Below are positions 1-8,000 of a stretch of 10,331 nt of DNA, in pieces. The notes beneath the pieces were generated by a model. It had not been told where the DNA came from and made no database searches. It saw nothing but the letters and a program-made list of their open reading frames with translations. Numbering within the stretch: the stretch's first letter is position 1; every line of letters starts with the position of its first letter. Source of the DNA: Chlorobiota bacterium (GTDB lineage: Bacteria > Bacteroidota > Bacteroidia > Flavobacteriales > Flavobacteriaceae); the NCBI GenBank assembly GCA_013153655.1, contig JAADEB010000065.1, forward strand, positions 1-10,331, given 5' to 3'. Position numbers and translations under genes: made by a program.

Positions 1-135
1 CTTCGCTTGCGGCGCGATTTTTTCAATATACTATAAATTTTCCGCAGCCGGTTTTAAATATAATTCGAGACATTATGCTTTTTTACATCATTCGGATGCT
101 GTATTTTTTATAACTTGAAATAAAATTCCGGAAAA

Positions 136-1659
136 ATGAAAGTCCGTTGGTCCTTTCGCCGCCTGTTGTTTGTATGGACTCCTTTGGTTTCGCTATTGCT
201 TATTTTGAAACCCGGCTTAATGGATCCCGCCCATCCGGAGGTGGCCTACACGGCGGCCGTGGCTTTGTTGATGGCCGTTTGGTGGATGACCGAAGTGATT
301 CCTTTGGCCGTTACCGCCTTGATTCCCGTGGCCTTGTTCCCTTTGTTGGGTATTATGAGCGGAAAGGCCGTTTCGTCGGTTTATTTCAATCATTTGATAT
401 TCCTCTTTATCGGAGGATTCCTGGTGGCTTTGGCCATGGAAAAGTGGCATTTACACCGACGGATTGCCTTGCGCATTTTGCTTTGGGTAGGGGTAACGCC
501 CGCCTTGATTTTGGCCGGATTTATGCTGTCCACGGCTTTCCTGTCCATGTGGATTTCCAACACGGCCACCACCATGATGATGGTGCCCATTATGCTGTCC
601 ATTGCCGGTAAATGGGAGGAATTGTACGGACGCAACAAGGTGGCCGGCCTGGAAAAAGCCCTTTTGCTCGGTATTGCCTATGCGGCTTCCATAGGCGGAG
701 TGGCTACGCTTATCGGCACACCGCCCAATCCCATGTTTGTTCGCGTGTTTAAAATACATTTTCCCCAGGCACCCGAAATTTCATTTGCCCAATGGATGGT
801 CTTTGCTTTGCCTTTGTCGCTTACGTTGTTGGTATTGACATATTTTTATTTGTATTTCGCTTTTGTACGGCATCATGGAAAAGATATGCAAGTGGACAAA
901 AATTTTATTCGCAACGAATACCGCGCCCTCGGCCCCATGAGCTATGAGGAAAAAGCTGTCTTAACCCTATTTGTACTACTGGCTTTGCTTTGGCTCTTTC
1001 GGCGTCCCATTCATGCGGGAAGCATTACCATACCAGGCTGGTCGGAACTTTTCCCCCATCCGGGATGGATCAAGGACGGAAACGTGGCAATGCTCATAGG
1101 TATTTTGCTTTTTCTGATTCCGGCCCGCCGTAAGGACAAAGGAGCGTTTCTAATGGATTGGAAAACCGCCGAACGCATTCCCTGGGGTATTATCTTGCTT
1201 TTCGGCGGCGGGTTTGCCCTGGCCGAAGGTTTCAAGGAGTCGGGATTGTCCGTATGGATAGGGGAGCGCTTGACGGTGTTGCAACACGTACATCCCTTGC
1301 TGATCCTTTTGGTCGTGGTGGCCACCATTACTTTCCTTACCGAACTGACGTCCAATACGGCCACCGTGGAAACCTTCCTGCCTATTTTGGCCGCCTTGGC
1401 CGTGGCCATTCGTATTCACCCCCTTTTCCTGATGATTCCCGCCACCATAGCCGGTTCTTTTGCTTTCATGTTGCCCGTGGCCACACCGCCCAATGCCATT
1501 GTTTTCGGCACGGGACGCCTGCGTATTCACGATATGATGAAGGCCGGTTTTTGGCTCAACATCATCGGCATACTTACACTCACGCTTTTTGCCTGGTTTT
1601 TCATGACCCGCGTCTATGGCATCGATTTGCATCATCTTCCCCCGTGGGTAGGTCATTAA
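136..1659 (+). CDS. SLC13/DASS family sodium-coupled anion (probably dicarboxylate) symporter
   Basis: A 507-residue polytopic inner-membrane protein with roughly 11-12 hydrophobic segments. It has the duplicated architecture of the divalent anion:sodium symporter (DASS, INDY-like) family. Two SNT motifs are visible, SNTATT at residues 141-146 and SNTATV at 406-411. Each is followed by a TPPN motif (TPPNP at 195-199, ATPPN at 449-453). In this family the SNT tips and neighbouring residues form the sodium and substrate sites of the two inverted repeats. The stretch around 440-456 closely fits the Na:sulfate symporter signature. Family substrates are C4-dicarboxylates, citrate or sulfate; dicarboxylate is my inference and sulfate cannot be excluded. 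Length is normal and both repeats are intact. The ATG at 136 gives a typical positively charged N-terminus ahead of the first membrane helix. No convincing promoter or Shine-Dalgarno sequence precedes it. It points toward the ompA-like gene and is separated from it by about 630 bp of repeats, so it seems monocistronic. Confidence 0.93.
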   Translation: MKVRWSFRRLLFVWTPLVSLLLILKPGLMDPAHPEVAYTAAVALLMAVWWMTEVIPLAVTALIPVALFPLLGIMSGKAVSSVYFNHLIFLFIGGFLVALAMEKWHLHRRIALRILLWVGVTPALILAGFMLSTAFLSMWISNTATTMMMVPIMLSIAGKWEELYGRNKVAGLEKALLLGIAYAASIGGVATLIGTPPNPMFVRVFKIHFPQAPEISFAQWMVFALPLSLTLLVLTYFYLYFAFVRHHGKDMQVDKNFIRNEYRALGPMSYEEKAVLTLFVLLALLWLFRRPIHAGSITIPGWSELFPHPGWIKDGNVAMLIGILLFLIPARRKDKGAFLMDWKTAERIPWGIILLFGGGFALAEGFKESGLSVWIGERLTVLQHVHPLLILLVVVATITFLTELTSNTATVETFLPILAALAVAIRIHPLFLMIPATIAGSFAFMLPVATPPNAIVFGTGRLRIHDMMKAGFWLNIIGILTLTLFAWFFMTRVYGIDLHHLPPWVGH

Positions 1660-1706
1660 TGAGGATCCGGATCAAATTCCGGAAAACGGTAAACGGATTT
1701 AATAAG

Positions 1707-1730
1707 TGAAGGAATGAAAGAGTGAAAGAG
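1707..1730 (+). repeat. 8-base tandem repeat, TGAARGAR type, three units
   Basis: Three consecutive octamers: TGAAGGAA (1707-1714), TGAAAGAG (1715-1722), TGAAAGAG (1723-1730). It is the first block of the repeat mosaic after the transporter gene. AGTGAA recurs several more times between 1720 and 1800. Confidence 0.6.
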
Positions 1731-1738
1731 TTTTTTCA

Positions 1739-1766
1739 GTGAATAACTAACAATTAAGAGTGAATA
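1739..1766 (+). repeat. 7-base degenerate tandem repeat, four units
   Basis: Heptamers GTGAATA, ACTAACA, ATTAAGA, GTGAATA. The first and last units are identical and the middle two are diverged. The period is seven, unlike the octamers directly upstream. Confidence 0.5.
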
Positions 1767-1804
1767 ATTTTTTTGAGTGAAATAGTAATTTAGTGAAAAG
1801 TTTT

Positions 1805-1832
1805 AACTAAGAACTAAGAATTAAGAACTAAG
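1805..1832 (+). repeat. 7-base tandem repeat AACTAAG, four units
   Basis: AACTAAG, AACTAAG, AATTAAG, AACTAAG in perfect register, with a single base change in the third unit. Related ACTAAGA/ACTAATA heptamers reappear at 2072-2085. Confidence 0.8.
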
Positions 1833-1873
1833 AATTTTCCCAAAGCTAAAATCCCAAATCCGTAAATAATGCA

Positions 1874-1988
1874 CCACGAATTTCACGAATGTCCACGAAG
1901 AAAACAGAAAATTAGTCTAATTGTATAATTCGTGGCTAATAAGAACTTGGTGTTCTCCGTGCCTTCTTTGTGTTCTTTGTGGTTAAAA
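1874..1988. repeat. Intergenic element bounded by CCACGAATT / AATTCGTGG
   Basis: CCACGAATT at 1874-1882 is matched by its exact reverse complement at 1927-1935, a perfect 9-bp inverted repeat enclosing 44 bases. Its left arm is followed by further CACGAA copies (1884, 1894). The right side continues into a quasi-repetitive TG/CT-rich stretch (1946-1984) with TGTTCT and TTTGTG reiterated. From memory, ATTCGTGG-type sequences followed by such a stretch are common dispersed intergenic repeats in Bacteroidota; I could not check this. No coding potential is seen. Confidence 0.55.
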
Positions 1989-2022
1989 ACAAATTCCGCC
2001 AAGGCGAAAAACCCAAAGCCTA

Positions 2023-2043
2023 AATCCCAAATCCCAAATCCGG
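2023..2043 (+). repeat. 7-base tandem repeat AATCCCA, three units
   Basis: AATCCCA, AATCCCA, AATCCGG. A partial copy of the same word lies at 1851-1861, so the unit is reused within this intergenic region. Confidence 0.7.
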
Positions 2044-2050
2044 AAAAAAA

Positions 2051-2092
2051 ATGAACAATGAACAGAGAACAACTAAGAACTAATAACTATTT
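2051..2092 (+). repeat. 7-base tandem repeat, six units grading from ATGAACA to ACTAAKA
   Basis: Heptamers in one continuous register: ATGAACA, ATGAACA, GAGAACA, ACTAAGA, ACTAATA, ACTATTT. The sequence changes gradually along the array while the seven-base period is kept. It runs directly into the GTTAAR module. Confidence 0.65.
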
Positions 2093-2129
2093 GATTTAGT
2101 TAAGGTTAAAGTTAAAGTATCGATTTAAC
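2090..2129 (+). repeat. 40-bp GTTAAR hexamer module, copy 1
   Basis: Contains three hexamers (GTTAAG, GTTAAA, GTTAAA) between TTTGATTTA and GTATCGATTTAAC. It matches 10213-10252 at 37 of 40 positions. The last GTTAAA and the TTTAAC at 2124-2129 are reverse complements around ATCGAT, so a small hairpin is possible. Confidence 0.8.
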
Positions 2130-2145
2130 GATTCAACGATTTAAC
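2121..2145 (+). repeat. Octamer array CGRTTNNA, three units plus C
   Basis: CGATTTAA, CGATTCAA, CGATTTAA, then C. First of five arrays of the same octamer type in the window; it overlaps the end of the 40-bp module. Confidence 0.8.
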
Positions 2146-2152
2146 AAATCTT

Positions 2153-2176
2153 TTCAACTGTTCAACTGTTCAACAA
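2153..2176 (+). repeat. Octamer array TTCAACTG, about three units
   Basis: TTCAACTG, TTCAACTG, TTCAACAA. Same period as the CGRTTNNA arrays and the same TTNNAC core when those are rotated. A matching array is at 10088-10119. Confidence 0.75.
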
Positions 2177-2180
2177 AATA

Positions 2181-2204
2181 CACCGGTCACCGGTCATCCG
2201 TCAA
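2181..2204 (+). repeat. CGGTCAN heptamer module, copy 1
   Basis: CAC followed by CGGTCAC, CGGTCAT, CCGTCAA. It matches 10008-10031 at 22 of 24 positions. In both places a CGRTTNNA octamer array follows 5-6 bases later. Confidence 0.75.
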
Positions 2205-2210
2205 TACTAT

Positions 2211-2243
2211 CGATTTAACGATTGCACGATTTAACGATTTAAC
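2211..2243 (+). repeat. Octamer array CGRTTNNA, four units plus C
   Basis: CGATTTAA, CGATTGCA, CGATTTAA, CGATTTAA, then C. It is the last repeat before the 3' end of the ompA-like gene, which is on the opposite strand. Confidence 0.85.
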
Positions 2244-2287
2244 AATACCCAAATCCAAGAAAGCAACGCGGCCAACGGCTTTTTTCT

Positions 2288-3253
2288 TTATTTTCCTTCC
2301 TGATCCAAAATGGCTTTCAGTTTTTCCATATTCGGCACCAGAATCACTTCGATACGGCGGTTTTTGGCACGTCCTTCCGGCGTGGTATTGGGTGCCACGG
2401 GATGATATTTGCTTCGTCCGGCCGCAACCAGGCGTTTGGGATCGATGGCGTCGTTGCGCAAAAGCTGGCGTACCACGGTGGTGGCCCGTTTTACCGACAG
2501 GTCCCAATTGTCTTTGATGTAAGCATTGCCGTGATAGGGGACGTTATCGGTATGACCTTCGATGGTGATTTCGATATCGGGATTGGCGGCCAGCACCTGC
2601 GAAATTTTCTGAATGGCCGAGATGCCGCGTCCTTTGAGTTTCCAGCTACCCGAGTCGAACAACAGTTTGTTTTGCATGGACACATAGAGTTTGCCGTCCT
2701 TCATATGCACTTGCAAGCCTTGTTCCTTGAATTCGTCCAACGAAGCATTCAGGTTTTGCTTCACGCGATTGAGGATTTCGTCTTTTTTGGCCAAGAGTTG
2801 TTCCAGCTCGCCGATACGTGCCGAACGTTCGTCCAGTTCGCGTTGCAATTTTTCCAATTCCTCGCGTTCGCGATTGAGCCGTTGTTCTTTGAGTTCGAGT
2901 TGGCGAATCAATTCGCGGTTTTTGACCGATTGTGCTTCCAGTGCGGCCGTACTTTTTTGCGACAAAGCGTCGTAGCTGGCTTGCAGGTTTTTGTAAGCCT
3001 TTTCGGTGGAGGCATACAGTTTTTCCAAATTGGCGTATTCGCGCTTGCAATTTTTCAATTCCGCCTCCATTTTGGCATATTTCGCTTGATTTTGCAATAC
3101 GATGTTGCGCAGGCTGTCGTTTTCGTCTTCCAAGGTTTCCAGGCGGTCCTTGGTGGTGTTGTATTGTTCCTGTAATTCACTGTATTTTTTCTGGCTCACA
3201 CAGCCGCTAAGCATCAGGCTCCATATAAATCCAAAGATAATAATGCGTTTCAT
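2288..3253 (-). CDS. Outer-membrane lipoprotein with long coiled coil and C-terminal OmpA peptidoglycan-binding domain
   Basis: A 321-residue protein from the ATG at 3253. An N-terminal signal (MKRIIIFGFIWSLM) ends in the lipobox LSGC, with Cys18 as the predicted acylated residue, so it is an exported lipoprotein. Residues of about 22-170 are rich in Glu, Lys, Leu and Arg in a heptad-like pattern and almost certainly form a long alpha-helical coiled coil. Residues of about 190-305 form an OmpA/MotB-type domain, with GHTDN at 233-237 and NRRIEV at 298-303. The Asp and Arg in these motifs bind diaminopimelate of peptidoglycan in this family. Likely role: tethering the outer membrane to the cell wall; the coiled coil may act as spacer or partner surface (inference). 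An in-frame TTG at 3286 would add 11 residues before the signal peptide, but it lies inside the TATCTTTG promoter motif, so I reject it. asnS lies 116 bp upstream on the same strand. Confidence 0.9.
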   Translation of the reverse strand: MKRIIIFGFIWSLMLSGCVSQKKYSELQEQYNTTKDRLETLEDENDSLRNIVLQNQAKYAKMEAELKNCKREYANLEKLYASTEKAYKNLQASYDALSQKSTAALEAQSVKNRELIRQLELKEQRLNREREELEKLQRELDERSARIGELEQLLAKKDEILNRVKQNLNASLDEFKEQGLQVHMKDGKLYVSMQNKLLFDSGSWKLKGRGISAIQKISQVLAANPDIEITIEGHTDNVPYHGNAYIKDNWDLSVKRATTVVRQLLRNDAIDPKRLVAAGRSKYHPVAPNTTPEGRAKNRRIEVILVPNMEKLKAILDQEGK

Positions 3254-3283
3254 ATGTGGTGTTTTTTTTAAATCAATATTATT

Positions 3284-3291
3284 CAAAGATA
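3284..3291 (-). promoter_or_regulatory. Bacteroidota -7 promoter motif TATCTTTG upstream of the ompA-like gene
   Basis: On the minus strand this reads TATCTTTG, a perfect match to the TAnnTTTG -7 consensus, 30 bases before the ATG at 3253. I see no good TTTG at the usual -33 spacing, so the call rests on the -7 element and its position. An identical octamer precedes asnS. Confidence 0.5.
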
Positions 3292-3369
3292 TACATTTTT
3301 AGTTTCCCTCGCGCTTATTATTTCCAACGAAATCCGTTTGTCGATATTTTGTTCGGGAGGAGGATTTTA

Positions 3370-4806
3370 TCAAAATTCCGCACTTTTGGGATAACGGGGA
3401 TAGGGAATCACGTCGCGGATGTTGCCCATGCCGGTCACGAATTGCACGATACGTTCGAATCCCAATCCGAAACCGCTGTGGAAGGCCGTTCCGTAGCGGC
3501 GCAGATCCACGTACCACCATAACTCTTCCTTGCTGATACCCATTTTTTCCATTTTTTCGAGCAGTACGTCCAAGCGTTCCTCCCGCTGCGATCCGCCGAT
3601 AATTTCGCCCACGCCCGGGAATAGCACATCCATGGCGCGAACCGTTTTGCCGTCGTCGTTCATGCGCATGTAGAAGGCTTTGATGTCGGCCGGATAGTCA
3701 TACACGATCACGGGACTCTTGAAATGTTTTTCCACCAGGTAGCGTTCGTGTTCGGTTTGCAGGTCCATGCCCCATTGGGGAGGATATTGGAATTTTTTCT
3801 TTTTGGCCGGTTTGGAATTTTTCAGGATTTCGATGGCTTCGGTGTAGCTGATGCGTACGAAATGATTGTCGAGGACAAATTGCAATTTGTCGCGCAAGGC
3901 CAGTTCGCTGCGTTGGTTTTGCGGCAGGCGTTTTTCTTCGTCCAGCAGGCGTTTTTCGAGCCAAGCCAAATCCTCGGCATTGTTTTTCATCACAAAATCG
4001 ATGATGTATTTCACGAAGTCTTCGGCCAAATCCATATCGCCGTCCAGGTCCATGAAGGCCACCTCGGGTTCGATCATCCAGAATTCGGCCAAATGCCGTG
4101 TGGTGTTGCTGTTTTCGGCACGGAAGGTGGGACCGAAGGTATATACCTTGCCCAAGGCCATGGCATAGGTTTCTGCTTCCAACTGGCCGGAGACGGTCAG
4201 GTTGGTTTTCTTGCCGAAGAAATCTTTTTTATAGTCGGGATTGCCTTCTTCGTCCAGGGGAACGTTCAGCGGATCCAGGGTGGTGACGCGAAACATTTGG
4301 CCGGCGCCTTCGGCATCAATGCCCGTGATAATGGGGGTGTTGACATAAAGGAATCCGTGTTTGCGAAAATATTCGTGTACCGCAAAAGCCAGCGACGAGC
4401 GCACCCGCATGATGGCGCCGAAAAGCGTGGTACGGGGACGCAAATGCGCCTTTTCGCGCAGAAATTCCAGGCTGTGTTTTTTCGGTTGAATGGGATAGGT
4501 TTCGGGGTCGGCTTCGCCCAGCACTTCCAATTCTTTCACTTGTACCTCCACATCCTGACCTTTGCCCAGACTTTCCACCAGTTCGCCTTTGGCCCGGACG
4601 GCCGCTCCGGTGGAAATCTTTTTCAGGAAAGCCTCGTCGTAATCCTCCGGTTCGATAACCAATTGCAGGTTTTGCAAGGTGGACCCGTCGTTGATGACAA
4701 TGAAGCGGTCGTTGCGAAAAGTTTTAACCCAACCGTACACTTCCACTGGCATATTGATTTTGCCTTCGTCCAGGATGTGTTTTATGTCTTGTTTTAGGTT
4801 TCTCAT
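3370..4806 (-). CDS. asnS: Asparaginyl-tRNA synthetase
   Basis: A 478-residue cytoplasmic class IIb aminoacyl-tRNA synthetase that activates asparagine and charges tRNA-Asn. Residues of about 18-105 form the N-terminal OB-fold anticodon-binding domain (VEVYGWVKTFRNDRF). The catalytic domain follows: class II motif 2 with FRAENS at 228-233 and HLAEFWMIE just after, and motif 3 with GFGLGFER at 445-452. The segment GEIIGGSQREERLD (about 400-413) and the PEVAFMDLDG stretch after motif 2 fit AsnRS rather than AspRS. Length is normal for bacterial AsnRS and no key motif is missing. The ATG at 4806 is preferred; the alternative TTG at 4830 lies inside the TATCTTTG promoter motif and would add eight residues not expected in the family. 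It is transcribed away from dnaE, with a 257-bp divergent spacer between them. A dedicated AsnRS implies tRNA-Asn can be charged directly here, though an amidotransferase route could coexist. Confidence 0.98.
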   Translation of the reverse strand: MRNLKQDIKHILDEGKINMPVEVYGWVKTFRNDRFIVINDGSTLQNLQLVIEPEDYDEAFLKKISTGAAVRAKGELVESLGKGQDVEVQVKELEVLGEADPETYPIQPKKHSLEFLREKAHLRPRTTLFGAIMRVRSSLAFAVHEYFRKHGFLYVNTPIITGIDAEGAGQMFRVTTLDPLNVPLDEEGNPDYKKDFFGKKTNLTVSGQLEAETYAMALGKVYTFGPTFRAENSNTTRHLAEFWMIEPEVAFMDLDGDMDLAEDFVKYIIDFVMKNNAEDLAWLEKRLLDEEKRLPQNQRSELALRDKLQFVLDNHFVRISYTEAIEILKNSKPAKKKKFQYPPQWGMDLQTEHERYLVEKHFKSPVIVYDYPADIKAFYMRMNDDGKTVRAMDVLFPGVGEIIGGSQREERLDVLLEKMEKMGISKEELWWYVDLRRYGTAFHSGFGLGFERIVQFVTGMGNIRDVIPYPRYPKSAEF

Positions 4807-4827
4807 AAAGGAAAGTTTTCGAAATAG

Positions 4828-4835
4828 CAAAGATA
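4828..4835 (-). promoter_or_regulatory. Bacteroidota -7 promoter motif TATCTTTG upstream of asnS
   Basis: On the minus strand this reads TATCTTTG, a perfect TAnnTTTG match, 21 bases before the asnS ATG. The nearest upstream TTTG is at 4860-4863, giving a 24-base spacer, somewhat longer than the usual 19-21. A short leader of roughly 15 bases is implied. Confidence 0.5.
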
Positions 4836-4976
4836 ATCAATTGACTGGAAAGAAAATTTCAAATAATTGGCCGAACATTTCGTAGGTCGTTCATACTATG
4901 AAATATCTGTTTCACTCTTTTATCCCTAAACCTAAAATCTTATTTTACAATTTATTCTCTCAAATCATTCGTAAAA

Positions 4977-5008
4977 TTTGTTTCCCTCCCCGTTTATACG
5001 TACCTTTA
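4977..5008 (+). promoter_or_regulatory. dnaE: Bacteroidota-type promoter for dnaE
   Basis: TTTG at 4977-4980 is followed after exactly 20 bases by TACCTTTA at 5001-5008. This matches the consensus TTTG-N19-21-TAnnTTTG except for the last base (A for G). It places transcription start near 5015, giving a leader of about 50 bases before the ATG at 5064. No sigma-70 type alternative is as good. Confidence 0.5.
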
Positions 5009-5063
5009 TGGAAGCGCAAACGGCCGCGTATTTTTATATTAACCTGCTACAAACCAATTGTTT

Positions 5064-8000
5064 ATGTTTTTAGTTTTCGACACCGAAACCACGGGATTAA
5101 CCCGCCAAAATCTTCCCGAATCCCATCCCGACCATTGGCCGCGGATGGTACAATTGGCCTGGCAACTCCACGACGACGAAGGCCGCATCATCGACCGTGG
5201 AGATTTACTGGTCAAACCCGGGGGTGCATTCGACATACCTTTTCAATCCGAAAAAATCCACGGCATCAGTACGGCTTTGGCCGAAGCCGAAGGCAAACCT
5301 TTGGCCGAAGTATTGGAGCGTTTCGGTGAGGCATTGCGCAAGACCCGCTACCTGGTAGGCCACAACCTGGCTTTCGACCTGGGAGTGGTGGGTGCCGAAA
5401 TGATACGCGCCGGCAAGGAAGAATTACGGGAAATCCTGCTTTCGCTACCCGTAATCGACACCATGTCCGAAGAACCCACCGTCTATGTGGGTATTCCCGG
5501 ACGCGGGGTCAAAGGATTTAAGTATCCCAAATTGGAAGAACTCTACCAACATTTATTCCACGAAAAATTTGCCGAAGCCCACAACGCCGCCGCCGACGTG
5601 GAAGCCACGGCCCGCGCCTTTTTCGAATTGCTCCGCCTGGGCGTTATTCCTCCGGAAAAATACGGCAAAGGTCCGGATCATATCGAACGCCTGCAAAATC
5701 TCTATCCCGAAGTCTTCCCCCCTTACGGCCTTCGACACCGAAGTCTCAAAGAAGCCTCCGCACGCTACAAAAAACAAAAAACCGCCGCCGCCGAAGGCGC
5801 ACATTCCGGCACCGAAAAAGCCGATTTCGCCCACCTGCACCTATATAGCCAATTTACCGTCCTGGAATCCACCGTCAAATTCGACGAATTGGTTCGTATG
5901 GCCGCCGAATCGGGAATGCCGGCCTTGGCCGTAACCGACAAAGGCAACATGATGGGCGTGTTCAACTTTTGGCGCGAAGTAACCGCCCACAATGCCTCCG
6001 CGGACGACGAATCGAAAAAAATCAAACCCATTATCGGCCTGGAAGTCAACGTATGTGAAAACCATTTGGAACGCAACCCCAACGACAAAGGCCATCCCGT
6101 CATCCTCCTGGCCAAAAACAAAACCGGTTACCACAACCTGGTCAAGCTTGTGTCCATTGCCAACACCGACGGTTACTACTACGCCCCCCGCATTGACAAA
6201 GACCTGCTGCGCCGCTACCGCGAAGGCCTCATCGCCATTTCCGGCGGCCGCTACGGAGAAATCGCCCACAACATCTTGCAAGTGGGTACGCAGGTGGCCG
6301 AAGAAAAACTGCAAGAATGGATCGAACTTTTCGGCGATGATTTTTACCTGGAAGTATTGCGCCACCATTTGGACGAAGAGGAAAACGTCAATGAAACTTT
6401 CCGGCGCTTTTCGGAAAAATACGGCGTCAAACTCGTGGCCGGCAACGAAGTCTATTACCTTCGTCCCGAACAAGCCGACGTTCAGGAAGTGCTCTTGGCC
6501 ATCCGCGACGGCAAAAAACTGGACGACCCCGTAGGCTCCCGCCGTAGCGAACGTTTTGCCTTACCCAATAAGGAATTTTATTTTAAATCGCCGGAAGAAA
6601 TGAACCGCCTTTTCCGCGCCGACTTCCCCGATGCCTTGGACAACATCCGCGAAATCATCGACAAGGTGGAGGAATACGAACTCACCCACGAAATCGTTAT
6701 GCCCGTATTCGAGGTGCCGGCAGAATTTGCCGTGGACGGCAGCACCACAAGCACTGGAGCCCAACAAAAATACTTGCGCCACCTGGTATGGGAAGGCGCC
6801 CGCCGGCGTTGGGGAGATCCTCTTCCGGACAATGTGCGCGAGCGCTTGGAATACGAACTCGGGGTCATCGAACGCCTGGGATTTGTGGGGTATTTTCTCA
6901 TTGTTTGGGACGTGATCAACAAAGCCCGCGAAATGGGTGTGCTGGTGGGAGCCGGACGTGGGTCGGCCGCCGGGTCGGCCGTGTCCTACACCCTGGGAAT
7001 TACCAATGTGGACCCCATCAAATACGACCTGCTCTTTGAGCGCTTCCTCAACCCCGACCGCAAGACCATGCCCGATATCGACATGGACTTCGACGACGTG
7101 GGACGTGCCAAAGTCATCGAATATGCCGTGGAAAAATACGGAAAGGAAAACGTGGCCCATATCATTACCTACGGATTTATCAAGTCCAAAAGCGCCATCC
7201 GCGACACCTTCCGCGTACTGGGTTTGCCTCTGGGTGACGCCGACCGCCTGTCCAAATTGGCCAGTATGCCCTTGCGCAAAATTTTGGATACCCCCAAGGA
7301 GGAATTTAAAAAAATGGACCTGCGGTCGGATGTATTGGAAAAAACCCTCCAATTCAAGGAAATCATCGAAACCAACGACGACCTGCGCAAAGGCGTGGAA
7401 ATGGCCGCCACCATCGAAGGCGCCATCCGCAACAAAGGCCTGCATGCCTGCGGCTACATTATCTCGCCCCAACCCATCGCCGATCTGATTCCCGTTACCA
7501 AACTCAACAAAACCGACCTCCTGGTAACCCAGTTCGACAACAAAGTGGTGGAAGACGCCGGCCTGCTCAAAATGGATTTCCTCGGCATCAAAACCCTTAG
7601 CATCGTGAAGGACGCCATCCGGTTGGTCCAACAACGCCACGGCGTGGAAATCGACCTCGATACCCTGGGTTTCGACGACGAAAAAACCTACCAACTCCTG
7701 CGCGAAGGCAAAACCATCGGCGTTTTTCAGCTGGAATCCAACGGTATGCGTAAATATCTCACTTCGCTCAAACCCTCCAACCTGGAAGACATCATTGCCA
7801 TGGTGGCCCTCTACCGGCCGGGTCCCATGGAAAAAATACCCAATTTTATCCGCCGCAAACACGGCCTCGAAGAAGTAAAATACGACCTGCCCGAAATGGA
7901 GGAAATCCTCAAAAACACCTACGGCATCACGGTTTACCAAGAGCAAGTCATGTTGCTCTCCCAAAAATTGGCGGATTTCACCGGCGGCGAAGCCGACACC

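Noticed and set aside
3..23. Possible terminator of an off-window upstream gene (TCGC...GCGA followed by six T)
   Set aside because: The stem is only 4 bp and no upstream gene is visible to support it.
1..135. Promoter for the SLC13 gene
   Set aside because: TAAATTTT at 34-41 and TAACTTGA near 112 resemble the -7 consensus, but neither has a TTG/TTTG at acceptable spacing. No Shine-Dalgarno sequence is seen either.
2051..2243. CRISPR array
   Set aside because: The repeats are 6-8 bases, directly adjacent, without unique spacers of regular length, and no cas gene is present.
2260..2286. Possible bidirectional terminator between the transporter and ompA-like genes (AAAGC...GCTTTTTT)
   Set aside because: Only a 5-bp stem with a 13-base unpaired interior; the minus-strand U-tract is poor. 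Too weak to call.
3724..4797. 357-codon open frame antisense to asnS
   Set aside because: It overlaps the AsnRS catalytic domain completely and shows no family motif. The same applies to the 257-codon frame at 2402-3175 opposite the ompA-like gene.
5058..5063. TTG start two codons before the dnaE ATG
   Set aside because: It adds only Met-Phe; the ATG at 5064 gives the normal distance to the DTETTGL motif and needs no rare start codon.
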